Assembly (NCBI GenBank): GCA_027563935.2
Contig: CM050446.2
Span: forward strand, 110,154,499 to 110,218,498
Length of the DNA stretch: 64,000 nucleotides
Reading direction: 5' to 3'
Source of the DNA: Costus lasius
Lineage: Eukaryota > Streptophyta > Magnoliopsida > Zingiberales > Costaceae
Positions 48,801 through 59,185 of this stretch are shown piece after piece. A program made the translations under genes and the position numbers. The notes under the pieces are model-generated. The model was given only the letters and a program-made list of their open reading frames with translations, was not told the DNA's origin and ran no database searches. Position 1 is the first letter of the stretch, and every line of letters starts with the position of its first letter.

Positions 48801-51800
48801 GGTACCAGTCCGGAGAGGGACCGGCACCGGATCATGCGTCGGAGCAGCGGACGGCGGCAAGGCGACAGCGGGCGACAGCTGCAGCGAGCAAAAGCTTCGA
48901 ACGAAGCTTCCCAGCGGCGGCGGAAGCTTCGTTCCACCGCTGCTCTTCCTCTGCCACCGCTCTTCCGCTCCCGCATGCTTCCGCTCAGTTCTCTAGTAAT
49001 TCGTCGGTACCGTACCGGTCCGGCAACTCACCGGACCAAATCTTCAAACCTTGAGAACAATCAAACCAAATCAAGTTCATCTAGAGATTGATTTGAACCC
49101 GCGCCCCCTCGGGAAGGCCTCAACATCCCTCACCCTCACTAGGCCTATTCACAAGAAGTGTCACTCACAATACATTTCTATGATTGACAAGAATAATATA
49201 GAGAAAACTCTTCTTCTTTAGAGATTTGGGTCTATTCACAAAATTATAGTTGCTATAAAGTTTCTGTCTTATTGTACAAGGTCAACATGGATCAAAAAAT
49301 AATGATGGATAAAAATACCATCTTATTTGTGAAGCTTGTAGAAAAATTACTACCACCTTCCCAAGCTATAAAATTGCAAGCAATAAGTGCACACTATCTT
49401 TTGCAGACAGGCCATGCAACTAGGGCAATGGATTCATTTTGCTAGTAAGCATCAAGGTTTATAATACTGGTCCATATTGATAAACCGGTTCTTCACTGGA
49501 CCGGTACATACCAGTACCATGATGATAGTATCAGTCCATAGTCGAACTTGTATGTATCACATGTCTTGTCCAGTACTTTAAATATTGGTAAGCATATTTG
49601 ATAATATTTGTACTTAATTTAGTTAATTAACTTAATATATTTAACTTGAGAGCATATTCCTAGAACTAGTGTCACAATATTCTTTAGGTAACATCATTAT
49701 GCAACGGCAATTTCACAAACTACAATATGTGATATTCTGAGTTGCATATGGTTATTCGAGGAAATATTCTAAGTGGTAGCCTTGTTCTTTAACATAAATT
49801 AAAATGGATCCAAGTACTTAAAGATTATTAAGTACTTATGTGGTTTGTAAAATTCTAAATCATAACAATCTAATTTGTTTTTATTTCATTTATGCAACAC
49901 AGTGATAGTTGCAATTTGGAGTAGATGCCCTGAACTTAAGTAAAATTGTAGTGCAAATACTAACTCCAGCAATATCTTTAAGCATCATTATTCCAAATAC
50001 TCAATAATTTATACCTAGGGGCACAACAAGCATCCCTATTGTCTTCTAGAGGCATATGTGAACTCTAACATATTTATGCGGTTGTGAGTTTTCAAATAGA
50101 AGATAGAGAGGAGTAGAAAGTTATTTGACTCAATCTTTTATCCAACATGATGTAGATCAAATTGATGCAACAATGGTCTGTAGTCAAACAAAATGTTCTA
50201 GCTACGAGACATAATATATATTGTGTTAATCGCAATGCACTTTTCACCTCATAAATAGTATAAATGTTGGAGTAGGTATGACAAATATATTGGCACAAGA
50301 GGGAAAAATAAGATGATAATTGGGTGGTAAGGAAATATTTCTTATCATTTTCTTTGTTGCTTTTGACCAAAAGGTCTAACAGTCTAACCTATTGACCTTC
50401 CTTTCATCAAGAGACCATTCCTCGTCTCATTCACTAATAGTAATTTTTTATCAGGATGCTTTAACACATGAGCATATATATACGAATACATATATACATA
50501 CACATAATACTAACCTACCAGCACAAGGTCAAACTAGTATGAACTGGTTTTTAAATCTTAGCCGTATACAAGGAACACATGATCATATCCTCATTCACTT
50601 ATCAATGTCCACCGGTTAGGAATAATACCCAATTTTATCAAATGATCACGTCCTCATGATGTATCAATTATATTCTAATCCCCCTTTACAAGCACCCTCA
50701 TTTAGCCTCTACAACTACCTTGGTCCCCTCTAAACCTTAACTCGTACATATCCATGTACCATCATTATTCAGAGAGTATGGAACACATGAAAACTTATAG
50801 GTAAAAAATATCGCTACTGTGTACATATCATAATACCAAGAAACTCACAGGCTAGCACAATGTTTCATATAAAGATGAGGTACACTAACAAAAATATCAT
50901 GCCAACACAATGTCCTATCTTCACACATAGTCACATACAACATCAATGTGTTTAATCCTTCCCCTTATTCGATCACATCCTTGCTGTCCTATTCAAGGAT
51001 AGCACTCACTATAACTCATAAGTTTTTGATGTCCTATTAAATTCAGCATCAGGATGTATGTAACCTTGCTGTCCTGAATGTAACAAAATCCTCCCTTTTT
51101 GACACAAACAAAGGCTTAAAGTTCATTTACTTGACAAGTTGACATACCTGTATTCACAAACTATTCTCAACATTACTAAGGAAGCAAGATTCATTAAAAT
51201 GTTAAATGACATCAAGGCCGCCACCCTTGAAGTTCAAAGAAGAGTCCATTACAGCAAGATCGCACTAGCCTTTAAAATAATTAAAATCAATTCCACAATC
51301 TTGTCTTTGCCACGATTGAGTCATATGAAATCTAAGAATGAAATAAAAATCACAAATGGCGTCATTTATTGCTTTCAAACATGGCAAAATCATTGTGTAA
51401 ATACACTATTGAATCTTGTCAGGTGAAATTCTTGGTTATCTTTAGTGACAGTTGGTCTCAAATTACAAAATTCTCTCCTATCATGACTGTTGTCTTTAAC
51501 GGTGTAGTTATACTGTGCAGACTTTTGAAGCATCACTTGTTGCAGCTGGTGCTGGGATCTCATTAGTTGACTCAGTGGTAATGTGGTTTTTAGATCATAT
51601 ACTTTTCTTTCTTCATCTATGTTCAATTGTCCACAGTAACATCATGAATTGTTTTATAACCCTTCTTGAAATTGCAGTCAAGTGCAGGATTGCAATTTGG
51701 TTCATGCTTCCTTTTTGTTATGCTATTCGTTTAATCATGTTACCATTATAATCATAGTTGCTATTATCATTTAGTAATTTTGTTTTCCTTGCAGTATTCC

Positions 51801-54800
51801 TTTGCCAAGAAATGTGTATACTTGTCTATAGGTTGAAGCATCAATAACCACGTGCAATCCACCCATAGGATTCGCATTAATAAGGCCACCTGGTCATCAT
51901 GCTGTTCCGAAAGGCCCCATGGGTTTTTGTGTGTTTGGAAATATTGCTGTTGCTGCACGTCATGCTCAACGTGTACACGGACTAAAACGAGTTCTTATAA
52001 TTGATTTCGATGTTCACCATGGTAATGGAACCTGTGATGCATTTTATGAAGATCCAGATATATTCTTTATTTCGACTCATCAGGTTTGTTGGTTCATGCT
52101 TATTTGTGTTATAATTATGGTAAATATTAGATTTAAGAATCATGGAATTTTTTTCTTTACCTAATAAACCATATAGAATTGTTAGGTCAAGGCATATATA
52201 ATTTTTTGTTGAATAGACAAGTGTTCATTCGTCAACTTTGCTAGCTCGAATATTCTTTTATTTCAAACTTCATAGTTGGTCTTGCGAGTCAGTTTGCACC
52301 CTAAGCCAATGTTAAATAACACCTAAAAATCTAGTGTCCATAAGCAATATTGTTCCCATAAATAATCCACAGTTGATATAAAACAAACAAAACTAATGAA
52401 ATGAAGGATCCTGGATATTTCACTGGTATACATCTTGACATAAATTAAAAAAAAAACACATCCTAGAGAGAGAAATCAAAACCATCCAATGGAATGATGT
52501 TACAATCATTAAACATTTATAAAGGTTCTCACAGTTCAATGTGAGGCCATATTCTCAACATTAAGATATCAAGTTAACTAGCTGGGCTAGGCCACAACTT
52601 CAGTAACAAAAGCCAAAAAAAAGGACCTCTGCACCAAACCATCAATGTTTTGATTTATCAAAATTGACACCAAGCCACTAAAATCAATAAGGATCAAATT
52701 GGCATCAAGTTGGTCTATATTGAAATCTGCAAAAATTAGCTTGCAACCATAAAGTGATAAATCAAATAAGCATCAACCATAAAAGCTATACTCCACAAGT
52801 AACATCGGAGTTACCACATGCCGCTAAATTCAACGGCCAAAGACTCCACAAGTCATATCAATAAAAGTTTCCATAAGCCATAAAATTTAAGCGTTGGAAT
52901 CACTATAAGTAACACGGACGAGAATTTCCATAGGTTAGAAAATTCAAATATCACAGTCCCTATACACCTCACAAGTCATGAAGTAGGATGTCATAGAACT
53001 ATAATGAGTTTGACCTTATTGAATCTGATTCACCATCATGTTCTCAACCTCAGCACTATGTTTGCAGTGTAACTGATCTAGACAAATGTAGATCTTACAT
53101 ACCAGGCCCCTATTCCCTCACTATGGACATTATTAACTCTTGCCAAACCCTAGAGCAAACCAACCAAGAGAATAACCTTAATTCTAGATTGAATCTACTA
53201 CCAAACTTGTGATCAACTTAATGACTATGCCCTAGGCTGAAAATCTTCACCTGCTGGTCAAATCCCTTATTATAGTTACTGAACAGGTCCTAGGCCATTA
53301 TGGCTGAACTTCCAACCATAAGTCTGAAACCAAATCTAGGTTTTATATTGGATTGGTCAGACAAGAATTCCCAAAACGGAAGTTCCAGAATTTTTATCTA
53401 ATTGTTAATCATCCAATCTAATCATCTTTATCCAAACAAAACAGAATTTGGATTCCATCAACATACTGTTAGGCTCGGTTTTCTCCAAATAAAATTTCCG
53501 GAATTCAACAAATTACCGTCTAAACAAATCCAATTTATGTTCTGGCATGTAAACTAAATCCAAAAGATCCATTCCAACTTAACAAAAAAACTTAATCTCT
53601 ACTGAATATTATTAACGCCCTCAGAAATATCAAATTAGGGTTCTAAATCTGAAATTTAATAACCAAAATTCTATGCATACAACCTAGCATATGACAACAT
53701 GGTAAATATTAGAATAAGTAATAGTTAGGGGTATATTAATCATATTAGAATTAGGGCTTTATGTACTCAAACCTCTATATATAGAGGTGGTGTCTATTGT
53801 GTAAGGAATCCAAGTCAATACAATGTAGTCGATTAGGATTTTTCCCCTTCTAATCTCTCTCCTCTCTTCTAACATGGTGTCAGAGCCATCCCGCCGCCTT
53901 CACCGTTCGCCTCGTCTTCCGCCACCTTCAAGAACTTCTCCAGCGCCCTTTACCAATTCACGCTTCACGCGAGTGGCGACAGTGAACGCAGGAGAGAAGA
54001 AAGAGCATCCCGCCACTCCTCCTCGCATCTCTCCGTAACCCTATCACGCCCTTCTTCCTCCCGATCGCAACTCGCCAGAACCGCCTCCCGCTACTCCACT
54101 CGTCGCTCCTACTCTCACCGCTGAACCCTATCACTGGCATCACCTAAGACGAGCTGCTCTTCCTTGTTGGCGATGAGCTCATCCTTCCGGCGGCGAGTTC
54201 GTGTCCAGCGAAAAAGAAAGGAAGCGCCGGAGACCTCCTCGACGTCCTGTAGTGAGGCGTTCGTCCGGCGAGTTTCCAGCACTAGCGGCAGTGGGTGGCG
54301 TCCTTTACCCTTCCAACGGCGCATGCAGCGACTCTTCTTCCTTCCCTGCACTGTGTCAACGCCAGCCACTTCCATCGATTATTCCGCCGTTGCTACTTCT
54401 AAAGCATCTCCTCCATTGCCAGCTCCTCTCCAGCGCCTCCACCTGGTCCCGACTCCACCTCTCCAGCTTGTGTTAATGTCACCTCCTCCGATGTCTCGCC
54501 GGCTCCGCCGCTTCAAGGTTCTCCTTCCGTTCCATGGCTACCGGCGCCTTTCAGAAGACCCAAATCCAAAGAGGCGACACCTAACTCTCCGCCTCCAGAT
54601 CTAGGTCTACGACCTTGACGGCTTCTATGAACATGGATGCCTCCCTCTCTGGTGTTGAAATAGCGAAGCGCCTCACCAGATTCGAAGCTTCAACCTTGCA
54701 GTCTTCCTGCCTTGAAGCTTTCTGCCTTCTTGCCCTCAACATCTGATGCGGCCTCCAATGCCTTCGGCTCCGGCAGCCTCACTCCTCTTCGCAGCATCTT

Positions 54801-57106
54801 GGAAGTTCTCTACGACAGCCTGTGTCGCTCTCTACGATGCCTTACGTCGCCTTCTACTACTTGTGACGCCTTACGTCACCTTCTTCTACTTGCGACGCCT
54901 TACGTCGCTCTCTATGATGCCTTACGTCGCTCTCTATGACGTCTTATGTCGACTTTCACTTTTTCTTGCGATTTTTGATGTCTTTTACTTGTCTTTTTCT
55001 TATGTTGTTGTCCTTTTTATTATGGGCAAGCTGTATGTTCCAGCTTGAGGGGGAGTGTTAGAATAAGTAATAGTTAGGGGTATATTAGTTATATTAGAAT
55101 TAGGGCTTTATGTACTCAAACCTCTATATATGTCTATTGTGTAAGGAATTCAGGTCAATACAATGTAGTCGATTAGGGTTTTTCCCCTTCTAATCTCTCT
55201 CCTCTCTTCTAACAGTAAAAATCTAGTTCAAAGAAACCTTGAAACTACATTTAATTAACCTAAAAGGGGAGATCAAACCATGGCTGGAATCATGTTATGG
55301 ATTCAAAGATCGAAAACTTAATCATCTAAACAGTTTCCAACAGGTTGATCGTTAAGCAACAACTGTATGATATTTTATTATTATTTTTTATTTCCAACAA
55401 TTTTCATATTTAAGGGTAAAATGATTAAGGATGTTTCAGGCTGCTTTGGAGTCATATGGACATTTAGAAATGTCTTCCACTGAGGAAATACTAGCAATTT
55501 TTTATGCCTAAGATTTTAACTGCTTATAGATACATAATTGTTCAACAAAACTAGAAAAGAAAAAGAGTAAAAAACATTGCTTGTCACTGTTGACTTTCTC
55601 ATGGGAAATATTTTTGACATAGAATGGAAGCTATCCTGGTACTGGCAAGATTGATCAGGTTGGCAAAGGCCCTGGTGAAGGAACAACTCTCAACCTGCCT
55701 CTACCTGGAGGATCAGGAGATAGTTCTATGAGATCAGTATTTAATGAGGTCATTGTCCCATGTGCCCAAAGATTTAAGCCACAGATAATTCTTGTTTCAG
55801 CTGGGTCAGTTTTTTCATGTTACTTGCTTATATTATTTATATTTCTTGTCTAAGGAGAAATCTTCACTTCCAAGCTATGTTTCTAATACCTTGCTTTTGT
55901 TTCCATATATATGCGAGTGTGGTGCGTGTATTTGTAAATACCAACTCAGTTATATGAACCAGTATTCAATACCATTCTTCCAAGTAGAATATACTGGTAC
56001 GATCCCTAGGAAATATCTCTCATTTGGATTTTTTTTCTAGCATTATGTGCCCTTCACTTTTCAAGTAATACCTTTATAAAACACATGTTCTATCAATTGC
56101 AATTTATTTTATGGTCATTTTCAAAAGCTTAATGCTGCCACTTCTGTAAGTTGGATAACATTTTGGTAATTTAACTGTTGTTTCTTATTCAGAAAATTAG
56201 TTCATGAACTTCATGATCTATGATTCAGACAAATGGTCTTGTACCAATCATTATACACATTAATTTCTTATCCTATTAAATGAATTGTGCAATACAATAG
56301 CTACTGTCATATTTTTTTTACTTAAACTTGTATCACGCTTGTAGTTGAATCCTCGGTATATTGTTAATATGTGCTTTCTGCTGTAAAACAAAATATTCTC
56401 TCTGAAATTTTACCTCTTCATTTAAATTGAACTTTGGAAGTTAATGTTTGACTATTTTATTTTATTTTAATAAAACTTTGTTTTTTTTTGTTAATGCATT
56501 TTTTGTATTATCAACTCAGATCTTGTTTAGGTATCAACTAGATTTGAATCAATTTGGTTAATCTCTGAGTAGCTAGTTAGATCACCAATTGACTTTCTTG
56601 GCATTGGCTAATTTATGTTTTGGTTCAATCTTAGATTATCACAAATAACTAGGTCTACAGCTAAGTTTGCATGCATTTGCCAATTTCCAACATATGTGAT
56701 TTTGGATCTTGTTTGGGTAAATTTCAGATTTTTGGATAAATTTCTTAAGGATAGACTTGTAGTTCTTTCCATATCCTAATGTACTCTTTTTCATTCTAAA
56801 TATTTATTAGTGGCATGAGAGTAATTAATTGTAATTGCCTCTTTTATGTACTACATGATAGCACAGTAAGTTTAGGTCATAGTGTTAAACCTTTTTTTCC
56901 TTTCTCATCTTCCCGTGCCCTGTTTTCTTAGAAGGAATCAGGAATCCACAAGGAAAGGAAAGAAAAATACAATGAATCTAGTAGCAAAAGAAACTTCATA
57001 TATCCACCTCTCCTCTTTGGATACATACTTGCTTGCCCCTTCATTTCTATACAATCGCATGGGTTCAGATCGGTATGTAAAAAGCACATGCGTGCGCGCG
57101 CGCGCG

Positions 57107-57144
<38 letters not shown>

Positions 57145-58285
57145 TAGATTACTAGTGTTGGCAAATATTTGCATTGTCATCCTTGTTGAAATTTGGTGCT
57201 CAATGACTTATTGTAAGCGGGTCACTTAGCCAATCTGGATTTTGATTCCAAAATTAAGAATTTTTCTTTACTTACCTGGCCTAGCTTGTGACACAATTAC
57301 GTAACATCGTCTGGTCTTTTGGCAGCTTATAGAATAACCAATCTTCAAGCTAAGCCATATTTCAGGTCCATGTCACTACAACTTTTCTTTTTATCACCAA
57401 ATATATTTCATCTTTTGCTCACTTGATACCCAAATGTAAATGCCTTCCGTGCGACTACCCTTTGGCTTATGTGTGATATCCTTGATAAAATTATAGGAGT
57501 TAGATCGAGCTCTTTCATTTATCACATTGGATCCTTGGAACTGGGGGGTTGTATCTCGAATAATGGCCAGATTTATCTGAGATTTGCTGCCGACTGATAG
57601 ATCATATAACATATTCATAAGTTGAAATTGTAAATCGGCCCTACCAGAAAGTCCTCACTTGATACCGGAACTGTTCCAACAGCTTCTCATGGAGCTGTTG
57701 GACTTTTAGAGAACTTCTAACACGTGTTGTGCTCTCTCTTTGGCCCTTCCCAGAATTTGTGCTTGTCCCCATCTGTTGATTCTTATCACTTATATAAACT
57801 GAAGTCTCTGCACTTACAAGTTGAAGGCTAGGTACTTCCCATTAGGAGTGATATTTTTTGCAAACATTCTACATATACGATGCTTCAGAAACTTGAGATG
57901 AGTGAAGATGCCGATCTCTTAGCAAGTTTGCCATAAAGCTATATAATGGTGTACTTGTCTTACCCATTCACCGTGCAGTTATGATGCTCATGCTTTGGAT
58001 CCGTTGGCTGGACTGCAATTTACGACTGGCACCTACTACATGCTGGCGTCCAGCATAAAGCAACTTGCAAATGAGTTATGCGGGGGGCGCTGTGTGTTCT
58101 TCTTGGAAGGGGGATACAATCTCCATTCTCTATCCAATTCGGTTGCCGACTCCTTCAGAGCATTCCTTGGTGAACCAAGCTTGGCTGCCCAATTTGATGA
58201 TCCAGCAATGCTCTACGAAGAACCATTATCTAGAGTGCGAAAAGAAATTGAGAAGGTCAAACACATTCATTCTCTCTATAACTAA
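30842..58285 (+). CDS. HDA14: Class II histone deacetylase, HDA14-like, nine exons over 27.4 kb
   Basis: Zn-dependent lysine deacetylase. The closest family I recognise is plant HDA14, known to act in plastids/mitochondria on non-histone proteins. Exons: 30842-30878, 31185-31447, 34440-34514, 41947-42048, 46787-46858, 51521-51577, 51832-52083, 55623-55804, 57979-58285. All junctions are GT-AG and all frames join, giving 448 aa (family about 420-450). Residues 1 to about 70 are basic and hydroxyl-rich without an acidic run, like an organelle transit peptide. The catalytic domain runs from [15 protein letters not shown] (about 86-100) to 415. The His dyad in RPPGHHA is H224/H225. Zn ligands are D262 and H264 (DFDVHHGNG) and D349 (SAGYDAH). 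The catalytic Tyr is Y393 (LEGGYN). Exon 8 begins Asn-Gly-Ser-Tyr where I recall Asp-Gly-Ser-Tyr, probably tolerated. All catalytic residues are present, so the gene looks functional despite its huge introns. The symbol is assigned by family resemblance. Confidence 0.9.
31448..34439 (+). other. Intron 2 of the deacetylase (3.0 kb)
   Basis: No nested gene. 'cctctgataccatgttgga' at about 32387 resembles a reversed copia primer-binding site with LTR edge, but no partner LTR was found. A Ca/Ta-rich stretch at 32589-33366 is duplicated downstream of the gene. Confidence 0.5.
32589..33366. repeat. Intron-2 segment duplicated at 58415-58933
   Basis: 'attcaaaactggaagctttt' (32598) and following text, then 'aaatcagcattaag' (32895) through 'gcaagttaaacaa' (about 33345), reappear in the same order and orientation downstream of the gene. 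About 266 bp (32625-32890) are missing there. Confidence 0.8.
35012..35441. mobile_element. hAT-type element, GTACCGGT family, polypurine cargo (430 bp)
   Basis: Perfect 8-bp duplication CTAGATAG at 35004-35011 and 35442-35449. Termini CAAGGTTCAAGGAAC and, reversed, CAAAGTTTGAAGAAC. Ends carry 'cggccggttttccgattc' / 'gtaccggtccgagtg' motifs. The centre is a G/A-only block with a ~58-bp duplicated unit (35162-35276), followed by a C/T-only block (35295-35350), able to form a hairpin or triplex. The Lys/Glu-rich and Leu/Phe/Ser-rich ORFs here are artefacts of that composition. Confidence 0.85.
37819..38373. mobile_element. Probable GTACCGGT-family hAT-type element, decayed (555 bp)
   Basis: Left end CAGGGTTTTAAGAGTTG and right end, reversed, GAAGGATTGAAAAAAC resemble the family termini. 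'gactggtacatactagtttg' and 'atcggtacaaaccatcc' lie inside each end. Like the element at 35012 it has a purine block (37915-37990) and a pyrimidine block (38065-38160), in the same relative order. The 8-bp flanks match poorly (5 of 8), so limits are approximate. Confidence 0.5.
38611..38810. mobile_element. GTACCGGT-family hAT-type element (200 bp)
   Basis: Termini CAAGGTTTAGAAACTCGG and, reversed, CAAGGTTTTGAAAACTGG give a clear inverted repeat. Flanks ATTGAGTC / GTTGATTT match at only 5 of 8 positions, so the target duplication has decayed or the ends are slightly off. Confidence 0.6.
39477..39573. repeat. Dispersed repeat, copy 2 (first copy at 5008-5102)
   Basis: Same ~95-bp sequence and orientation as the copy at the right end of the gypsy-type relic. 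It suggests a related retroelement remnant in intron 3. Confidence 0.7.
40104..40293. mobile_element. GTACCGGT-family hAT-type element (190 bp)
   Basis: Perfect 8-bp duplication GTGGAGAC at 40096-40103 and 40294-40301. Left end CAGAGTTTAAAGTTTTGGTCC; right end CATGGATTGTATTGG when reversed, a weak inverted repeat. 'ccggctggtacag' and 'gaaccggtacaaac' motifs place it in the family. The centre is GC-rich. Confidence 0.7.
42368..43135 (-). mobile_element. TRIM-type miniature LTR retrotransposon (768 bp)
   Basis: Two direct repeats, 42368-42541 (174 bp) and 42942-43135 (194 bp), begin TGTTAG and end in TTTCTAACA or TTTCTAATA. They share 'cctctatatata' and 'attctaatattactatttct'-like text. Target duplication GTTTT is at 42363-42367 and 43136-43140. 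On the minus strand TGATATCAAAG follows one LTR (42941 downward), a diverged tRNA-Met primer site, and a decayed polypurine tract precedes the other. The 400-bp interior is too small to code. Confidence 0.8.
44745..45269. mobile_element. Probable GTACCGGT-family hAT-type element (525 bp)
   Basis: Left end CAAGGTTTGTAATAATATC, right end reversed CTATGTTCTCAAAACCAG. Flanks GTGGGAGC / GCAGGAGC match at 6 of 8. 'gaactggtataaaccaaact' near the right end fits the family. Confidence 0.5.
45290..45680 (+). pseudogene. LINE relic: reverse-transcriptase fragment
   Basis: Frames at about 45400-45660 read like the start of plant L1-type [16 protein letters not shown], then [16 protein letters not shown], then [17 protein letters not shown] (canonical 'ALIPKxxxPxxxxDYRPI'). 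Stops and small shifts interrupt it. Downstream text to about 46150 may be further remains. Confidence 0.55.
47290..47775 (-). pseudogene. Ty1-copia relic: end of reverse transcriptase
   Basis: On the minus strand, frames with stops read [19 protein letters not shown] (canonical F-x-I-K-D-L-G-x-L-x-Y-F-L-G-I-E), then [11 protein letters not shown] (canonical LLKDTGL). Further along is a stretch ending [10 protein letters not shown] (canonical 'LVGKLIYLTxTRPDISxAV...SQFMxxP'). It is not the same copy or frame as the element at 21630-26613. 47780-48250 may be further copia-derived text but I cannot place it. Confidence 0.5.
48487..48637. mobile_element. GTACCGGT-family hAT-type element (151 bp)
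   Basis: Perfect 8-bp duplication GTTCTAAG at 48479-48486 and 48638-48645. Left end CAAGATTTTAAATATTG, right end reversed TAGTGTTTTAAAAATTG. Contains 'ttgtaccagtgtac' and 'gtcggtactgt'. Confidence 0.8.
48759..49053. mobile_element. GTACCGGT-family hAT-type element, GC-rich cargo (295 bp)
   Basis: Flanks AGAACAAA (48751-48758) and AGAACAAT (49054-49061), 7 of 8. Ends AGGTTTGAGGAACCGG and, reversed, CAAGGTTTGAAGATTTGG. 'ccggtccggtaccggccggt' at the left and 'accgtaccggtccgg' at the right. The GC-rich centre repeats 'gaagcttc' palindromes and yields spurious ORFs on both strands. Confidence 0.75.
49453..49587. mobile_element. GTACCGGT-family hAT-type element (135 bp)
   Basis: Perfect 8-bp duplication GTAAGCAT at 49445-49452 and 49588-49595. 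Left end CAAGGTTTATAATACTGG, right end reversed CAATATTTAAAGTACTGG. Confidence 0.85.
53875..53887 (+). other. Primer-binding site of the TRIM-type element
   Basis: TGGTGTCAGAGCC directly after the 5' LTR, differing by one base from the site in the copia element at 26439-26451. Confidence 0.8.
54825..54955. repeat. Minisatellite 'tacgatgccttacgtcgc' in the TRIM interior
   Basis: About four or five units of ~22-32 bp ('ctctacgatgccttacgtcg', 'tgacgccttacgtcacc', 'tatgatgccttacgtcgctc'). Confidence 0.7.
55805..57978 (+). other. Intron 8 of the deacetylase (2.2 kb)
   Basis: AT-rich, no nested gene. A compound microsatellite (GC)n-(TA)n is at 57090-57140. Last intron before the C-terminal exon. 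Confidence 0.6.
57090..57140. repeat. Compound (GC)n(TA)n microsatellite
   Basis: 'gtgcgcgcgcgcgcgcaca' followed by about 30 bp of TA. An alternating purine-pyrimidine tract. Confidence 0.95.
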
Positions 58286-58414
58286 AGGAATTTATCAGTT
58301 GGTCCATATTAGTACTCTTTTTATTGTATCCAGTTGTTGATATTGATACATTTGGATCAATGCAAAGATTTGCATGCTAAACCTAGATACAAATGTCTAT
58401 TAGTTCATGTTGTG

Positions 58415-58933
58415 AGATTTGACGCCTTCATTCAAAACTGGAAGCTTTTACAATCCAAATCAGCATTAAGGAAACCAATATCATCACAAAACAATCGAAG
58501 TTACATATGAAATTGACATCAAATGTTAAAGTAACAAGTTTCAACCATGTCAACAAAGTCGCATAAGCATTTGAAATCAACTTCAATTCTTTGAAATCAA
58601 TACAATTCAACATTTGGGAGTCAATCCATCAGGATAACTAGTCTGGTAAAACAAATTACAGCCTCAACAAGAAGTCCTCAACAAAAAAATCAAAATGATT
58701 TTGTTGTGCCTTCAAAGTTCAAAGTGCTTAAATTCAGCATCAAACCATAAATCTGATAAATTGACATCAAGTTATACAAAATTAAAATTGAATCAAGCCA
58801 GTTAAGTTAGCAAGTACTCAAGATTGACATGATTCCATATCAAATCAAATTGGCATGAGCATCCAATGTAACCATTCAACAAATCTGTCACCAATCTGGA
58901 GAAGATGCAAGTTAAACAAAAGATGAAATTGCT
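58415..58933. repeat. Downstream copy of the deacetylase intron-2 segment
   Basis: Matches 32589-33366 in order and orientation with one ~266-bp internal gap. It starts about 130 bp after the stop codon of the gene. Confidence 0.8.
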
Positions 58934-59185
58934 GATAGTTGGAGCAGTAGCTTGAGTTGTTTTTACTGAGATATATAAAGTAATTTCGTGGGTGGTGAAT
59001 TAGCATACTGTACACTCTATTAGCCTTTTTTTCAAATCCTTGTATGTCACCACATTATAGTGTATTAACATTGTCCAAATCTGTTACCCCTTTTCAAATC
59101 TAGTGTATTCTTTTCTCTACAAGTGTATATGATGGTGTCATTAGATTGCTAAAAATGACGCGAGATTGCAGGAACTTTTGCATAC

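Larger units (their letters stand above)
46859..51520 (+). other. Intron 5 of the deacetylase (4.7 kb)
   Basis: Contains a copia RT relic (47290-47775), three GTACCGGT-family elements (48487, 48759, 49453) and otherwise diffuse AT-rich sequence. 49600-51520 shows no gene or clear repeat, apart from a 'catatatatacgaatac' patch near 50475. Confidence 0.5.
53707..55214 (+). mobile_element. TRIM/small non-autonomous copia-type LTR retrotransposon (1,508 bp)
   Basis: Direct terminal repeats 53707-53874 (168 bp) and 55056-55214 (159 bp; a 9-bp gap in 'tatatagaggtgg' explains most of the difference). Target duplication GTAAA at 53702-53706 and 55215-55219. The left LTR is followed immediately by TGGTGTCAGAGCC (53875-53887), one mismatch from the tRNA-Met primer site. 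The right LTR is preceded by CAGCTTGAGGGGGAG. The interior has no gag or pol. Its ORFs (54164-54604, 54201-54476) are Arg/Pro/Ser-rich composition artefacts. It lies in the sense orientation within intron 7. Confidence 0.9.
52084..55622 (+). other. Intron 7 of the deacetylase (3.5 kb)
   Basis: Contains the TRIM-type element at 53707-55214. The segment 52560-52990 has the same 'catcaaattggcatcaag' style of sequence as 32900-33300 and may be a distant member of that repeat. No nested gene. Confidence 0.5.

Noticed and set aside
48746..49091. ORFs in a GC-rich block of intron 5
   Set aside because: They lie within a 295-bp non-autonomous element and occur on both strands.
54164..55048. Ser/Pro/Arg-rich ORFs inside the intron-7 LTR element
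   Set aside because: Overlapping frames of similar length, minisatellite content and no gag or pol motif.
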